DNA from: an uncultured Campylobacter sp.
GTDB lineage: Bacteria > Campylobacterota > Campylobacteria > Campylobacterales > Campylobacteraceae
Direction of reading: 5' to 3'
Assembly: GCF_937997465.1 (NCBI RefSeq)
Contig: NZ_CALKTQ010000298.1
Location: forward strand, 1 to 17,581
DNA length: 17,581 nucleotides
The notes under the pieces were generated by a model that was not told where the DNA came from, did not search any database, and saw only the letters and a program-made list of their open reading frames with translations. This document shows positions 1-7,793 of this stretch, piece after piece. The position numbers and the translations under genes were made by a program. Each line of letters opens with the position of its first letter. Position 1 is the stretch's first letter.

Positions 1-22
1 CCGTTTGCAATTCTTGCGTGCT

Positions 23-31
23 GGGGGGGGG
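23..31 (+). repeat. Poly-G homopolymer tract (nine G)
   Basis: Nine consecutive G residues follow the bases GTGCT. In Campylobacter, G/C tracts of roughly 8-12 are classic slipped-strand phase-variation sites within or just before surface-structure genes. Here the three forward frames across the tract close at three different nearby stops, so a change in tract length would alter only the last 8-15 residues of any plus-strand gene entering from the left. Whether such a gene exists cannot be seen from this window. Confidence 0.85.
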
Positions 32-305
32 TATTTTGCTCGGTTTTTGCCTAGGCAAATTTGACTTTTAAATCACGCGATTGCTTGCGGCTTGGGCGTG
101 AGGGCTTAAATTTGACGCTTTGATTTTTGGATTTACTCGGGTGTTTGGCTTTAAATTTGAGCATGGAGGCTTTTAAAATTTGCTTGTCGTTGTGGGTTTG
201 GAGTTAAATTTAATTTCGGGTGGCGGTTGTAAATTTGATCTTTTTTACTGTGGCGACCATCGAGCTCGCCTCAACTTTTTATGCGGCGGGTTGAACTGCT
301 TTTTT

Positions 306-337
306 GTTTATAAAATTCGTCATAAGTTTATAAAATT
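306..337. repeat. 12-bp direct repeat, 20-bp period
   Basis: GTTTATAAAATT occurs at 306-317 and again at 326-337, exactly 20 bp (about two helical turns) apart, just downstream of the 3' end of the minus-strand alkylation-repair gene. Same-face spacing is typical of tandem protein-binding sites, but no promoter or regulated gene is evident next to it. It may be chance in an AT-rich patch. Confidence 0.4.
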
Positions 338-381
338 TGCATCTCAAATTTAGCCGCCGACTTACGTATCTGTGCAAAAAG

Positions 382-1119
382 CTAAATTTTGATTTTTCTT
401 GTGGCGTGGCGGATTATTTGCTGCGTGTTTTTGTTTTGCGAGCTTTGCCAGCGCACGAGCAGCTCTTTTGCGGCGGTGAAATTTACTTTTAGATAGTCTG
501 CGACATTGTTTGCGACCGAGCGCTGCACGAAGCGCACCTCGTCCTCTTTGAGTATCTCCAGCACCGCAAAAACCGGGCTTGGGTCGCTAATGAAAAGCTC
601 CAGCTTGCTAGCCCACGGCAGCTTTGGTCGCAGGCCCTCGGATGCCAGCCTACGCAGGTGAAAATTTGACGAGCGCGCCCACTGCGTCATGGTTTTGAGC
701 GAGTCTTGCGGATATTTTTTGATAAACGCACGCGCCGCGTACTCGCCAGTGCCGCGCTTTGTGATTTCCTTAATCGCGTTCATCGAGGTTTCAAAGTCGT
801 CTAGGCCGTAAATTTCGACGTATTTTGCCAGCGGCAAAGTCCAGTAAAAGTGCTTAAACATGCCAGTTTCGTTCGGGTTTTCCTCGCCTAAAATCGCAAC
901 CAAAATCTCCGCCGTGCGCTTAAAATCCGGTGGCAAAAGTTCATTTAGCGCGTTTGCATGCGCCAAAATCCTTTGGGAATAACTGAGATTGGGCGTGCTC
1001 TTTGCGATTTGCCCGCAGTAGCTCTGCGCGTCAAATTTGGGATAAACCGCCTTTATCTTTTGCGATAAAATTTGCGCCAAATTTTCTCCAAAATGTACAG
1101 CAAGGCCGCCGTTTTCCAT
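382..1119 (-). CDS. DNA alkylation repair protein, AlkC/AlkD-like HEAT-repeat family
   Basis: This 245-residue, all-helical cytosolic protein has the hallmarks of the AlkC branch of HEAT-like DNA glycosylases, which excise alkylated bases such as 3-methyladenine. Visible signatures are a KRGTGEYAARAFI block at about 121-133, a WARSSNFHLRRLASEGLRP block starting at 148 and followed by KLPWA, and VQRSVANNVADYLK at about 198-211. These match the family's conserved helices that grip the DNA backbone. The ATG is preceded by AAAGGA at good spacing, which supports the start. Two copies of the dispersed AAATTTGAC-type word lie in frame; the one at 1030-1038 encodes KFD near residue 29. It stands alone, about 210 bp downstream of the lipoprotein gene on the same strand. 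The family assignment is firm; the exact substrate is inferred. Confidence 0.82.
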   Translation of the reverse strand: MENGGLAVHFGENLAQILSQKIKAVYPKFDAQSYCGQIAKSTPNLSYSQRILAHANALNELLPPDFKRTAEILVAILGEENPNETGMFKHFYWTLPLAKYVEIYGLDDFETSMNAIKEITKRGTGEYAARAFIKKYPQDSLKTMTQWARSSNFHLRRLASEGLRPKLPWASKLELFISDPSPVFAVLEILKEDEVRFVQRSVANNVADYLKVNFTAAKELLVRWQSSQNKNTQQIIRHATRKIKI

Positions 1120-1200
1120 GTTTTTCCTTTGGATAGTTTTGTCTAAGCTGTAATTTACCGCCTAAGACCAGGCGGCGTTAAATTTGCAACCGTTACGCTC

Positions 1201-1239
1201 GTCAAATTTGACCGCCCGCGCAAGCAAAGCGTCAAATTT
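1201..1239. repeat. Two dispersed palindromic words between genes
   Basis: A perfect 12-bp palindrome GTCAAATTTGAC lies at 1201-1212 and a second half-matching copy, GTCAAATTTG, at 1231-1240. Both are in the 210-bp gap between the lipoprotein gene and the alkylation-repair gene. They belong to the window-wide family described in the findings. There is no U-tract and no strong hairpin, so they do not look like an ordinary terminator. Confidence 0.8.
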
Positions 1240-1330
1240 GCCGCAGTTTACGGGCTAAATTTTAAAAATTAGCTCGCAAAAAAATGGCGATAAATTTAGC
1301 AAAAACTAAAAATAACGCCCGAAAGTAAAA

Positions 1331-1906
1331 TTATTTACACTCGACTTGCGGCATCTGCGCTAAAAATATCGGCATTTTTTGCTTGATTAGCGTGTGAAAT
1401 TTGCTTCTATCGGCGATATTTAGAAACTTTAGCGCGTAGTGCGTGACTCTAAGGCCGCAGTTAAGGCTCTTGACGTGGATTAGATTGATCTCGTAGTTGT
1501 CAAAATCCGGGTTGCCCGCGATCGGATAGTAGATCGTGTAAGCTTGATACTCTTTATCGTTTATAAATTTAAAATCATACTCCGCTTTGCCAAACTGTCC
1601 GCTTTTTAGCGCGGTTATAAAGGCCTTTTGGTATTCGTTGATATCGGCGTTTTCATCGACGGTGACGCTTACTAGCTTGGTCCATTTAAAGCCCACTTTT
1701 TCGTTTGGTAGATAAAACTCAGCCGTTCTTGCGTTTTTTTGCTTTAAGACGAATTTTTCGCCGTCTATGGCTACTTCGTTTGGTAGATTTACGCTATCTA
1801 GCGCGCTTTTTGGCAGCTCTATCTGCGTGGTTCTAGGCTGGGTGCAGCCGCCTAAAAATAGACAAACGGCCGCAACGGCGGCAAATGAAACTTTTTTAAA
1901 ACTCAT
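1331..1906 (-). CDS. Putative lipoprotein of unknown function
   Basis: This 191-residue protein has a clear lipoprotein signal: a KK-bearing n-region, a hydrophobic core, and a lipobox ending LGGC with the lipidated Cys at residue 21. The mature part is about 170 residues, hydrophilic, with an aromatic-rich centre around residues 109-137 and two cysteines near the C-terminus (Cys150 and Cys190). I recognise no named domain. The ATG has a strong ribosome-binding site (AAAGGAGAAAAAC). The gene starts 11 nt inside the end of the upstream Sel1/Hcp-like gene, so the two were probably co-transcribed and translationally coupled. A paired role in the periplasm or at the outer membrane is possible but is inference only. 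Confidence 0.75.
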   Translation of the reverse strand: MSFKKVSFAAVAAVCLFLGGCTQPRTTQIELPKSALDSVNLPNEVAIDGEKFVLKQKNARTAEFYLPNEKVGFKWTKLVSVTVDENADINEYQKAFITALKSGQFGKAEYDFKFINDKEYQAYTIYYPIAGNPDFDNYEINLIHVKSLNCGLRVTHYALKFLNIADRSKFHTLIKQKMPIFLAQMPQVECK

Positions 1907-3314
1907 GTTTTTCTCCTTTATTAGTTGATTTTTTAAACTCCATGCACTTTTTAGCTAGCCCCGCCTTGCACTCTTTTTCGTGCAGCTTTTGCGCCTTTTG
2001 GCGTAGCGCGGCGGCTTGTTTTTTGTCGCTGCGCTCAAGGCGGCGCGCTAGATTTATGCACCCGCGCGCGTCGTCCGCCTCGCAAGCCTCGCTAAAAAGG
2101 CTCGCAGCCTCATTGACGTCGGCTTTTACCACTTCGCCTATACCTTTTTCGTAGATCGCGCCTAGATTTGTGCAGGCCGGTTTTAGCCCGTTGTAGCAGG
2201 CGATCCCGTAAAAGTTAAAGGCTTTTGCTATATCTTGCGGCACGTCTGATCCCTCAAAATACGCGTCCGCTAGGCTCTCGCAAGCATCCAGCCGCCAAAG
2301 TAGGCAGGCTTTTTCAAAAAGCTCGAGTGCGCAAGAAACGTCCTTTTTTACGCTGCGCCCATGAAAAAACATCTCGCCAAGCTCGGCGCAAGAAGCCCCA
2401 AAGCCGCCTTCGCAGGCCTTCTCGTGAAATTTGACCGCCTTCTCGCTATCTTGCCGCGCTCCGACGAGCCCCTTTGCGTAGAGCACTCCTAGTACTGCGC
2501 AACCGTTTGCTACGCCTCTGCTGCACGACTCTTTGCCTAGCTCGTAGGCCGCCTCAAACTGTCCGCTTTGATACTGCGCCCAGCCGCCGTATAGCTCGTC
2601 CAGACGCTCGCTGCCGCTGCATTTGTAGGCATTTACGGCGCAGGCCTTGTCGTAGTAGGATCTAGCGGCCTTGATATCCTGTGCAAAACCCGCCTCGCAG
2701 TCCTCGTAAAGCCTACCCAAAGCCTCGCACGCTTCGTAAATTTTACCATCGCACGCAAGCGAGTAAAATTTGAGCGCGTTTTTCGAGTTTTTCGCGGCTT
2801 TGTCGTTTTTGCCCTCCCGGCCGTCCGCGTACATGCCGCCTAGATAGTAGCAAACTACCGCGTATCCGCGCTCGCAGGCTTTTACGTAGAGGTCTAGCGC
2901 CTTGCTTTCATCCGACGCGACACCGAGGCCCGCTTCGTAAATTTGAGCTAGATTATAGCAGCTTAAACCAAATCCTTTTTCGCAGGCTCGCTCAAAAATC
3001 GCGGCGGCTTTGGCGTGTTCGCCGCTGTTTTGGTATAGCGAGGCTAGGCTATCGCAGCCTGATAGTTTGCCAGCGTCGCAGGCTTTTTCATAAAATTTGC
3101 CGGCTTTTACGTCGTCTTACTTCACGCCTTTGCCGCTATGGTATAAAAACCCAAGCCTTACGCAGCCGCGCGTCTCGCCTGCTTCGCACGCTTTTTGCCA
3201 AATTTGAGCTACCCTTTGCTCATCGCCCGCGTCGTAGGCCGTTTGGCCTTCGCTCGTCAAATTTGCGAGAGCGAAATTTAGCGCAAAAAATAGCAGTAAG
3301 ACTAGTTTTATCAT
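1896..3314 (-). pseudogene. Secreted Sel1/Hcp-like repeat protein split by an in-frame TAA
   Basis: The reading frame from 3314 to 1896 spans 473 codons and is open except for one TAA at 3117-3119 (codon 66). The start is well supported: AAAGGAG precedes the ATG at 3314, and the first 17 residues (MIKLVLLLFFALNFALA) form a signal peptide. After the stop the same frame continues for 94 more codons of repeat sequence with no other stop. The repeats are about 36 residues, with paired Cys (KACEAGETRGCVRLG type) and a YxxGxGV ending. These are Sel1-like repeats of the Helicobacter cysteine-rich protein class, periplasmic or secreted solenoids with one disulfide per repeat. The ATG at 2834 is mid-repeat and has no ribosome-binding site, so the downstream part is not a separate gene. 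Neighbouring repeats have Q in the GVxQD context, so CAA to TAA is the likeliest lesion. A sequencing error is the main alternative. Confidence 0.82.
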
Positions 3315-3757
3315 CGCGCTCCTTTGTTAAATTTTACTAGTTTTGTTGTTTAAATTTGACCTATTTTGCCTCTTTGTATGCCACAGTCCTGTTTGTATCG
3401 GATGGGTAGGTTGTTGCGTCTTGTGTTGCCGACGATATACTAAAACTGCGCGACATTGGCATTCTTTAAAATTATTTGGGTGTGGAGTAATTTTGGCGCG
3501 GTTACGCAAACGACTATGATCTTTTTCAATTTTTTCCTTAAATTTAGCGCGAGTCAAATTTGAGCGGCAAAACCGCTCTGAGCTAAATTTAACCGCGTTT
3601 TTAAAGACTAAAATTTAGGGCGTAGTGTCGGCACGAAAAGGCGTCAAATTTATTTTGCTCACATTTGGGCTCGTTAGCCGCGCGGCATAAAACAGAGGCG
3701 GTCAAATTTAGCCAAAAACCGCTCGGCTATAAAGCCAAATTTGACCGATTTTGCGCC
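3315..3757. other. Intergenic region dense in the AAATTTGAC word
   Basis: No supported gene lies in these 443 bases. Exact copies of the dispersed word occur at 3352-3360, 3553-3561, 3643-3651, 3701-3709 and 3737-3745, in both orientations. A short hairpin, GAGCGG (3562-3567) with CCGCTC (3573-3578) and a five-base loop, abuts the second copy but has no T-run on either side. A 76-codon open frame at 3327-3557 on the minus strand is rejected: its composition is odd and it has no ribosome-binding site. The last repeat pair forms the inverted repeat listed next. The promoter of the broken Hcp-like gene should also lie near 3330-3450, but I see no clear -10 box. Confidence 0.6.
3699..3747 (-). 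terminator. Inverted repeat just past ychF, possible terminator
   Basis: CGGTCAAATTT at 3699-3709 and AAATTTGACCG at 3737-3747 are perfect 11-bp inverted arms. Inside the 27-base loop sits a second small stem, TAGCC (3709-3713) with GGCTA (3725-3729). The element lies 10 bp beyond the ychF stop, where the minus-strand operon should end. The arms are made of two copies of the dispersed word in opposite orientation. No T-run follows, so intrinsic termination is uncertain; it could equally protect the 3' end or bind a protein. Confidence 0.35.
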
Positions 3758-4861
3758 TTAGACGTTAAATCTAAAATGCATCACGTCGCCGTCTTGAACG
3801 ACGTAGTCCTTGCCCTCTAGGCGCATTTTGCCCGCCTCTTTGGCCGGGTTTTCGCCGCCGCATGCGATGTAGTCCTCATAGCCGATAACCTCGGCTCTGA
3901 TAAACCCTCGCTCAAAGTCGTTGTGGATGACGCTGGCGGCTTTTGGCGCTTTCCAGCCTTTTACGATCGTCCATGCGCGCACCTCGACGACGCCCGCAGT
4001 AAAATAGCTGATCAAATTTAGCTTCGCAAACGCCGTTTTGATGATCTTTTCCAGACCGCTTTCGTTCGTGCCGAGCGAACTTAAAAACTCGTGCGCCTCT
4101 TCGTCGCTAAGGCCTACTAGCTCCTCTTCGATCTTGGCGCAAAGCTTGATGACTTCGTGTCCCGAGCGCGCGGCAAACTCGCGAAGCGCCTGCACGTATT
4201 TATTATCCTCCGAGATGCCGTCCTCACCCACATTTGCGCCGTAGATGACCTCTTTTGCGCTGAGTAGCCTTAGTTCTTTGTTTAAATTTATAAACGCTTC
4301 CTCGTCCTTGCCGCCGAAGCTGCTCGCGCTTTTGCCGTCGTTTAGGTGAGCTAGCAGCGCGTTTGCCGTCTCTAGCGCCTCTTTTGCGCCCTTTGCGTTT
4401 GCTTTGGCTTCGCGGGATAGACGTTCTATTTTTTTGTTTAGCTGCTCGATGTCGGCGAGGATGAGCTCGGTCTCGATGATCTCGACGTCCCTGACGGGAT
4501 CGACGCCGCCTTCTACGTGAGTGATGTTTTCATCCTCAAAGCAGCGCACGATGTGTAAAATCACTTCGGTTTCGCGGATATTTGAGAGAAATTTATTTCC
4601 CAGCCCTTCGCCCGCGCTCGCACCCTTTACGAGCCCTGCGATATCGACAAATTCGATCGTGGAGTACTGGATTTTATTTGGATTTACGATTTTGGCTAGC
4701 TCGCCTAGGCGCTTATCGGGCACCGGCACGACGGCTTTGTTTGGCTCGATCGTGCAGAATGGATAGTTTGCGCTCTCGGCGTTTTGCGCTTTCGTTAGCG
4801 CGTTAAATGTGGTTGATTTGCCGACGTTTGGCAAGCCTACGATACCTACTGCTAGTCCCAT
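3758..4861 (-). CDS. ychF: YchF, Obg-family ATPase (redox-regulated, ribosome-associated)
   Basis: This 367-residue cytosolic P-loop protein has the normal length for YchF. The Walker A motif GLPNVGKST is at residues 9-17 and the switch/Walker B region reads EFVDIAGLVKGAS. The usual G4 guanine-specifying NKxD is replaced by NVGE, as in other YchF proteins, which prefer ATP over GTP. A helical arm and a C-terminal TGS-like domain follow, ending in a GKDYVVQDGDVMHFRFNV block. I place the start at the ATG at 4861, not the in-frame ATG at 4885: the TAA of pepA and this ATG overlap as TAATG, and AAAGGAGCT lies at ideal distance. It is the last gene of the rpiB-to-ychF cluster, so translation is probably coupled to pepA. 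Confidence 0.95.
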   Translation of the reverse strand: MGLAVGIVGLPNVGKSTTFNALTKAQNAESANYPFCTIEPNKAVVPVPDKRLGELAKIVNPNKIQYSTIEFVDIAGLVKGASAGEGLGNKFLSNIRETEVILHIVRCFEDENITHVEGGVDPVRDVEIIETELILADIEQLNKKIERLSREAKANAKGAKEALETANALLAHLNDGKSASSFGGKDEEAFINLNKELRLLSAKEVIYGANVGEDGISEDNKYVQALREFAARSGHEVIKLCAKIEEELVGLSDEEAHEFLSSLGTNESGLEKIIKTAFAKLNLISYFTAGVVEVRAWTIVKGWKAPKAASVIHNDFERGFIRAEVIGYEDYIACGGENPAKEAGKMRLEGKDYVVQDGDVMHFRFNV

Positions 4862-6312
4862 TACAGCTCCTTTGCCATAGCGCATAGATAATAAATATTC
4901 ATTCGCACGCCCGCTCCCGTCGCGCCCGCTTGGTTATATCCCCAGGCTTTTTCGGTGTAAGCCGGGCCTGCGATATCTTGATGTATCCACTTGTCTTTAA
5001 ATTCGTCTTTTATAAATTTATCTAGGAAAAGTCCCGCCGTGATCGCGCCGCCGTAACGACTGGATCCCGTGTTGCTGACGTCTGCGATCTGACTTTTGAT
5101 TAGCTCGCGTAAGTGCGGGTTAAACTCCAAAATCGTATTTAGCTCGCCGCTCTTTGCCGCTTTTGCTTTAAATTCCGCTTTTAGCTCCTCGTTGTTGCCC
5201 ATTATGCCGCTTGTGTATTCGCCAAGGCCCACCACGCAAGCGCCAGTTAGCGTCGCCATGTCGATTAGCACGTCTGGTTTAAAATCCTGCGCGTAGCTAA
5301 GGCAGTCGGCAAGTACTAAACGGCCCTCGGCGTCGGTGTTGCGCACCTCGATGCTAACGCCGCTGCGAGATATCAGCACGTCGTCTGGTTTATAGGCGTT
5401 GCCGCCGATCATATTTTCGGTCGCGCCTAAAATAGCGTGAATTTCAAACGGCAAATTTAGCTCCGCCGCGCCTTTAATTATACCCATTGCCGCAGCCGCG
5501 CCGCTTTTGTCGGCTTTCATCGTTAGCATATAATCAGCCGGCTTTAGGCTAAGTCCGCCGCTATCGTACGTTAGCCCTTTGCCGACGAAGATTACGCGTT
5601 TTTTTGCGCCTTTTGGCTTGTAGATAAGGTGGATGAGGCGAGGCGGATGGATGCTGGCTCTGTTTACCGCTAAAAATGCGTTCATCTTTTCTTTTTCGAG
5701 GAATTTTTCGTCGTAAATTTTGCAGCTTAAATTTGGGTAGTTTTTGGCTAGATTTTGCGCCTCTTCGGCCATTTTTTGCGGAGTGTAGATTTCAGGTATT
5801 TCGTTTACGATATCTTTGGTAAAATTTGTCGCAGAGGCGATTATCTCGCCGTGAGTAAAGCCGTCCTTTGCGTCGTTTTCGCGGACGTCCTTGTCGTTAT
5901 ACTCCTCAGAGCTAAAAATAATATCTTTTAGCGCGTATTTTTCTTTTTTTTCTTTGTATTTGTTAAATTCGTAAGCGCCCAGCAAAAAGCCCTCGGTTAG
6001 AGCTTGAAAGCTCATTTTTTGGTAACCTGCGACGTATGAGGCTAGCTTTAGGCTTTTGATGTTTAGCGATTTTACGGCGTTATAGGCCTTTGCCGCAGCT
6101 ATGCGAAGCTCGTCATAGCCAAGCTTATTTAGCGGGACGTAAACCCTGCCGCTTTCAAGTAAAAGCAAGACGCTCTCGCCCTTGTAGTTGGCAAATTTAA
6201 ACGCCTTTTCGTCTTTTATAAATTTATGTTTTAGGTTTTTATCTACGACGAAAATTAGCTCCAAATCAGCCTTGATTTCGTTTAGTTTTTTATTAGTGAG
6301 TTGAAACTGCAC
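4861..6312 (-). CDS. pepA: Leucyl aminopeptidase (M17 family)
   Basis: This cytosolic di-metal aminopeptidase of 483 residues trims N-terminal residues from peptides. The variable N-domain (about 1-155) is followed by the catalytic domain. Metal and catalytic residues are visible: K245 and D250 in GKGLTYDSGG, D268 in MKADKSGAA, and D327, E329 and R331 in NTDAEGRL. The late WIHQDIAGPA and GATGAGVR blocks are also typical. The start codon is GTG at 6310-6312 with AGGAG about 8 nt upstream. The first 20 nt overlap the end of the DedA-family gene, and the stop overlaps the ychF start. In some bacteria M17 proteins also bind DNA as regulators, but nothing here shows that role. Confidence 0.95.
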   Translation of the reverse strand: MQFQLTNKKLNEIKADLELIFVVDKNLKHKFIKDEKAFKFANYKGESVLLLLESGRVYVPLNKLGYDELRIAAAKAYNAVKSLNIKSLKLASYVAGYQKMSFQALTEGFLLGAYEFNKYKEKKEKYALKDIIFSSEEYNDKDVRENDAKDGFTHGEIIASATNFTKDIVNEIPEIYTPQKMAEEAQNLAKNYPNLSCKIYDEKFLEKEKMNAFLAVNRASIHPPRLIHLIYKPKGAKKRVIFVGKGLTYDSGGLSLKPADYMLTMKADKSGAAAAMGIIKGAAELNLPFEIHAILGATENMIGGNAYKPDDVLISRSGVSIEVRNTDAEGRLVLADCLSYAQDFKPDVLIDMATLTGACVVGLGEYTSGIMGNNEELKAEFKAKAAKSGELNTILEFNPHLRELIKSQIADVSNTGSSRYGGAITAGLFLDKFIKDEFKDKWIHQDIAGPAYTEKAWGYNQAGATGAGVRMNIYYLCAMAKEL

Positions 6313-6898
6313 TTCTGTGTCTCCTATCGTTTAAAATTTTATTTTCTATGCGCCTAAAGCCGTAGAGCAAAATGCCCAAAAATAGCGCCACTACCGGCAC
6401 GGCGACGTACCAGTGCTCTTTTGCTTTGTGCAGTATGTCAAGTATGTGCTCGCCTAAAACCCATGCGGGGATTATCGTGATCGCAGCCCAGCACCACGCG
6501 CTTATTAGATTGATGAGCGCGTATTTTTTCGCACTGTATCCGGTTAAGCCTATGGTCATCGGTATGATGACGCGAAAGCCGTACATATAGCGCTGAATAA
6601 AAATGATCGGCCAGCCGTATTTTTTTAGCATTATGTGCGCGATGGCGAATTTACGGCGCTGCGTGTGAAGTTTTTTAGCGATATATTTTTTGTTGTAGCG
6701 GCCTAGATAAAAGTAAATTTGATCCCCGACAAAGCCGCCCAGACCTGCTACGAAGATGGCCGGCGCGATATGCATATGCGTTTGATGAGAGAGGATTCCC
6801 GCCATTATGAGCGCCATTTCGCCTTCCATTATGCACCAGACGAAAAGTATGATGTAGCCGTACTCGATGAGTAGTTTTGTAAAAAATTCTTCCATCAT
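6293..6898 (-). CDS. DedA-family (VTT domain) inner-membrane protein
   Basis: This 201-residue polytopic membrane protein belongs to the DedA/SNARE-associated (VTT) family, whose members act as lipid-carrier flippases or scramblases and in envelope homeostasis. The family's acidic and Gly-rich motifs are visible: an E-rich MEGEMALIMAG segment near residues 24-34, FVAGLGGFVGDQIYFYLGRY around 49-68, and RYMYGFRVIIPMTIGLTGYS around 103-122 with the conserved arginine. Roughly four to five hydrophobic segments end in a basic cytosolic tail. Two adjacent ATGs (6898 and 6895) are possible starts. GGAG is better spaced for the second. The start overlaps the apt stop by about 4 nt and the end overlaps pepA by 20 nt. 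The exact lipid substrate is unknown. Confidence 0.88.
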   Translation of the reverse strand: MMEEFFTKLLIEYGYIILFVWCIMEGEMALIMAGILSHQTHMHIAPAIFVAGLGGFVGDQIYFYLGRYNKKYIAKKLHTQRRKFAIAHIMLKKYGWPIIFIQRYMYGFRVIIPMTIGLTGYSAKKYALINLISAWCWAAITIIPAWVLGEHILDILHKAKEHWYVAVPVVALFLGILLYGFRRIENKILNDRRHRSAVSTH

Positions 6899-7443
6899 AG
6901 CTCCAAAATGCTGTAAATTTTAGTTAGCGAGCGTAAATTTGCGCTACCGCCAAGATCCTTTAAATCAATCAAAAAGCAGGCCTCTACGCAAACGGCGTTT
7001 GTTTGATTGATTAGCTCGACGCTAGCCTTGGCCGTGCCTCCCGTAGCGATTAGATCGTCGATTAAAAGCACTTTTGCGCCCGCTTTTTCGCCGAATGCGT
7101 CAAAGTGAATTTGCACCTCATCCACGCCGTATTCTAGGCTATATTTTTGCGAGATCGTGATGTAGGGTAGTTTTTTAGGCTTTCTAATCGGCACGAAAGG
7201 CAGTTGCAGCCTAGCTGCCAAGGCCGCTGCGAATATAAATCCGCGCGACTCGATGCCGGCTATAAAATCGATATCGGCGTCCTCGTATCTGGCAACTAGA
7301 TGATCCATTAAAAAATTAAACGCCTCTTTATTATTCAGTAGCGTCGTGATATCGCGAAATACTATGCCAGGTTTTGGAAAATCGTTTATGCAGCGGATAG
7401 AATTTAATAAAAACTCCTTCCCCGCTTTGTCTAGTTCTTTCAT
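6895..7443 (-). CDS. apt: Adenine phosphoribosyltransferase
   Basis: This cytosolic purine-salvage enzyme makes AMP from adenine and PRPP. Its 182 residues match the family length. Signatures are FPKPGIVFRDITTLL at 22-36, the substrate-loop segment IAGIESRGFIF at about 61-71, and the PRPP-binding VLLIDDLIATGGTA at 125-138. The ATG at 7443 is preceded by AAAGGC at a reasonable distance. The gene begins 20 nt after the small coiled-coil gene and overlaps the DedA-family gene at its 3' end, so all belong to one transcript. The substrate call is confident because of the Apt-type N-terminal FPKPGI motif. Confidence 0.95.
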   Translation of the reverse strand: MKELDKAGKEFLLNSIRCINDFPKPGIVFRDITTLLNNKEAFNFLMDHLVARYEDADIDFIAGIESRGFIFAAALAARLQLPFVPIRKPKKLPYITISQKYSLEYGVDEVQIHFDAFGEKAGAKVLLIDDLIATGGTAKASVELINQTNAVCVEACFLIDLKDLGGSANLRSLTKIYSILEL

Positions 7444-7463
7444 TTTTTGCCTTTAAATTTGAT

Positions 7464-7793
7464 TTATAGTAGCGCTTCGATTTTGCCCTCTAGTTCGCGG
7501 ATACGCTGGCGGAGTTTGTCGTTTTCTAGGCGGTACTGCGAGTTTCTGGTGCGAAGGGCGTTGGCATCGTTTTTGACTTTATTGAGTTCGTCTGTGAGGA
7601 TGTCGATGTTGCCAAGACCGCGCTGTAGCTGGACTTGCAGCTTGCGGATGACGACTTCGGTATCTTGGAGATTGTTTTTCATAAAATCGCGCGTCGCGCG
7701 CTCTTTTTTAAGCAAGGTTTTAAAATAAAACACCATAACAGTGAGATAGATACAAATGCATATCAAAACGGTAAGTACGAGCCAATCAGTCAT
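7464..7793 (-). CDS. Small membrane-anchored coiled-coil protein, unknown function
   Basis: This 109-residue protein has one N-terminal membrane segment (about residues 4-25) followed by a long Lys/Arg/Glu/Leu-rich helix with heptad spacing to the C-terminus. It is probably a single-pass inner-membrane protein whose coiled coil lies in the cytosol. A near-perfect ribosome-binding site (AGGAGG, 7 nt before ATG) lies inside the end of rpiB, and the ATG overlaps the rpiB stop (ATGA), so the gene is real and coupled. The architecture is generic, shared with division or secretion accessory proteins, and I cannot name a family. Its place between rpiB and apt gives no functional clue. Confidence 0.8.
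   Translation of the reverse strand: MTDWLVLTVLICICIYLTVMVFYFKTLLKKERATRDFMKNNLQDTEVVIRKLQVQLQRGLGNIDILTDELNKVKNDANALRTRNSQYRLENDKLRQRIRELEGKIEALL

Larger units (their letters stand above)
1..381. other. Gene-free left edge, rich in AAATTTG words
   Basis: No convincing coding region lies here. The stretch carries a nine-G tract at 23-31, exact AAATTTGAC words at 57-65 and 108-116, and close variants at 153-160 (ending GA), 176-182 and 231-239 (ending GAT). The core spacing is about 51, 45, 23 and 55 bp. The first bases could be the 3' end of a plus-strand gene lying to the left: all three forward frames are open from base 1 and close within about 75 bases. The direct repeat at 306-337 is listed separately. 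I see no RNA gene. Confidence 0.6.

Noticed and set aside
1896..2834. A separate 312-residue Sel1 protein starting at 2834
   Set aside because: The ATG is in mid-repeat with no ribosome-binding site; the same frame runs on upstream to the TAA at 3117 and past it to a signal peptide.
3117..3119. Selenocysteine or pyrrolysine recoding of the stop
   Set aside because: The codon is TAA, not TGA or TAG, and no recoding hairpin is visible.
3327..3557. 76-codon minus-strand open frame between ychF and the Hcp-like gene
   Set aside because: No ribosome-binding site, no domain, odd Arg/Gln/His-rich composition, and it runs through dispersed-word DNA. The plus strand of 3350-3535 gives a vaguely protein-like frame but with three stops, so at best a remnant.
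4862..4885. Upstream ATG for ychF at 4885
   Set aside because: It would add eight residues before the conserved MGLAVGIVG start and would extend further into pepA; the ATG at 4861 has AAAGGAG at proper spacing.
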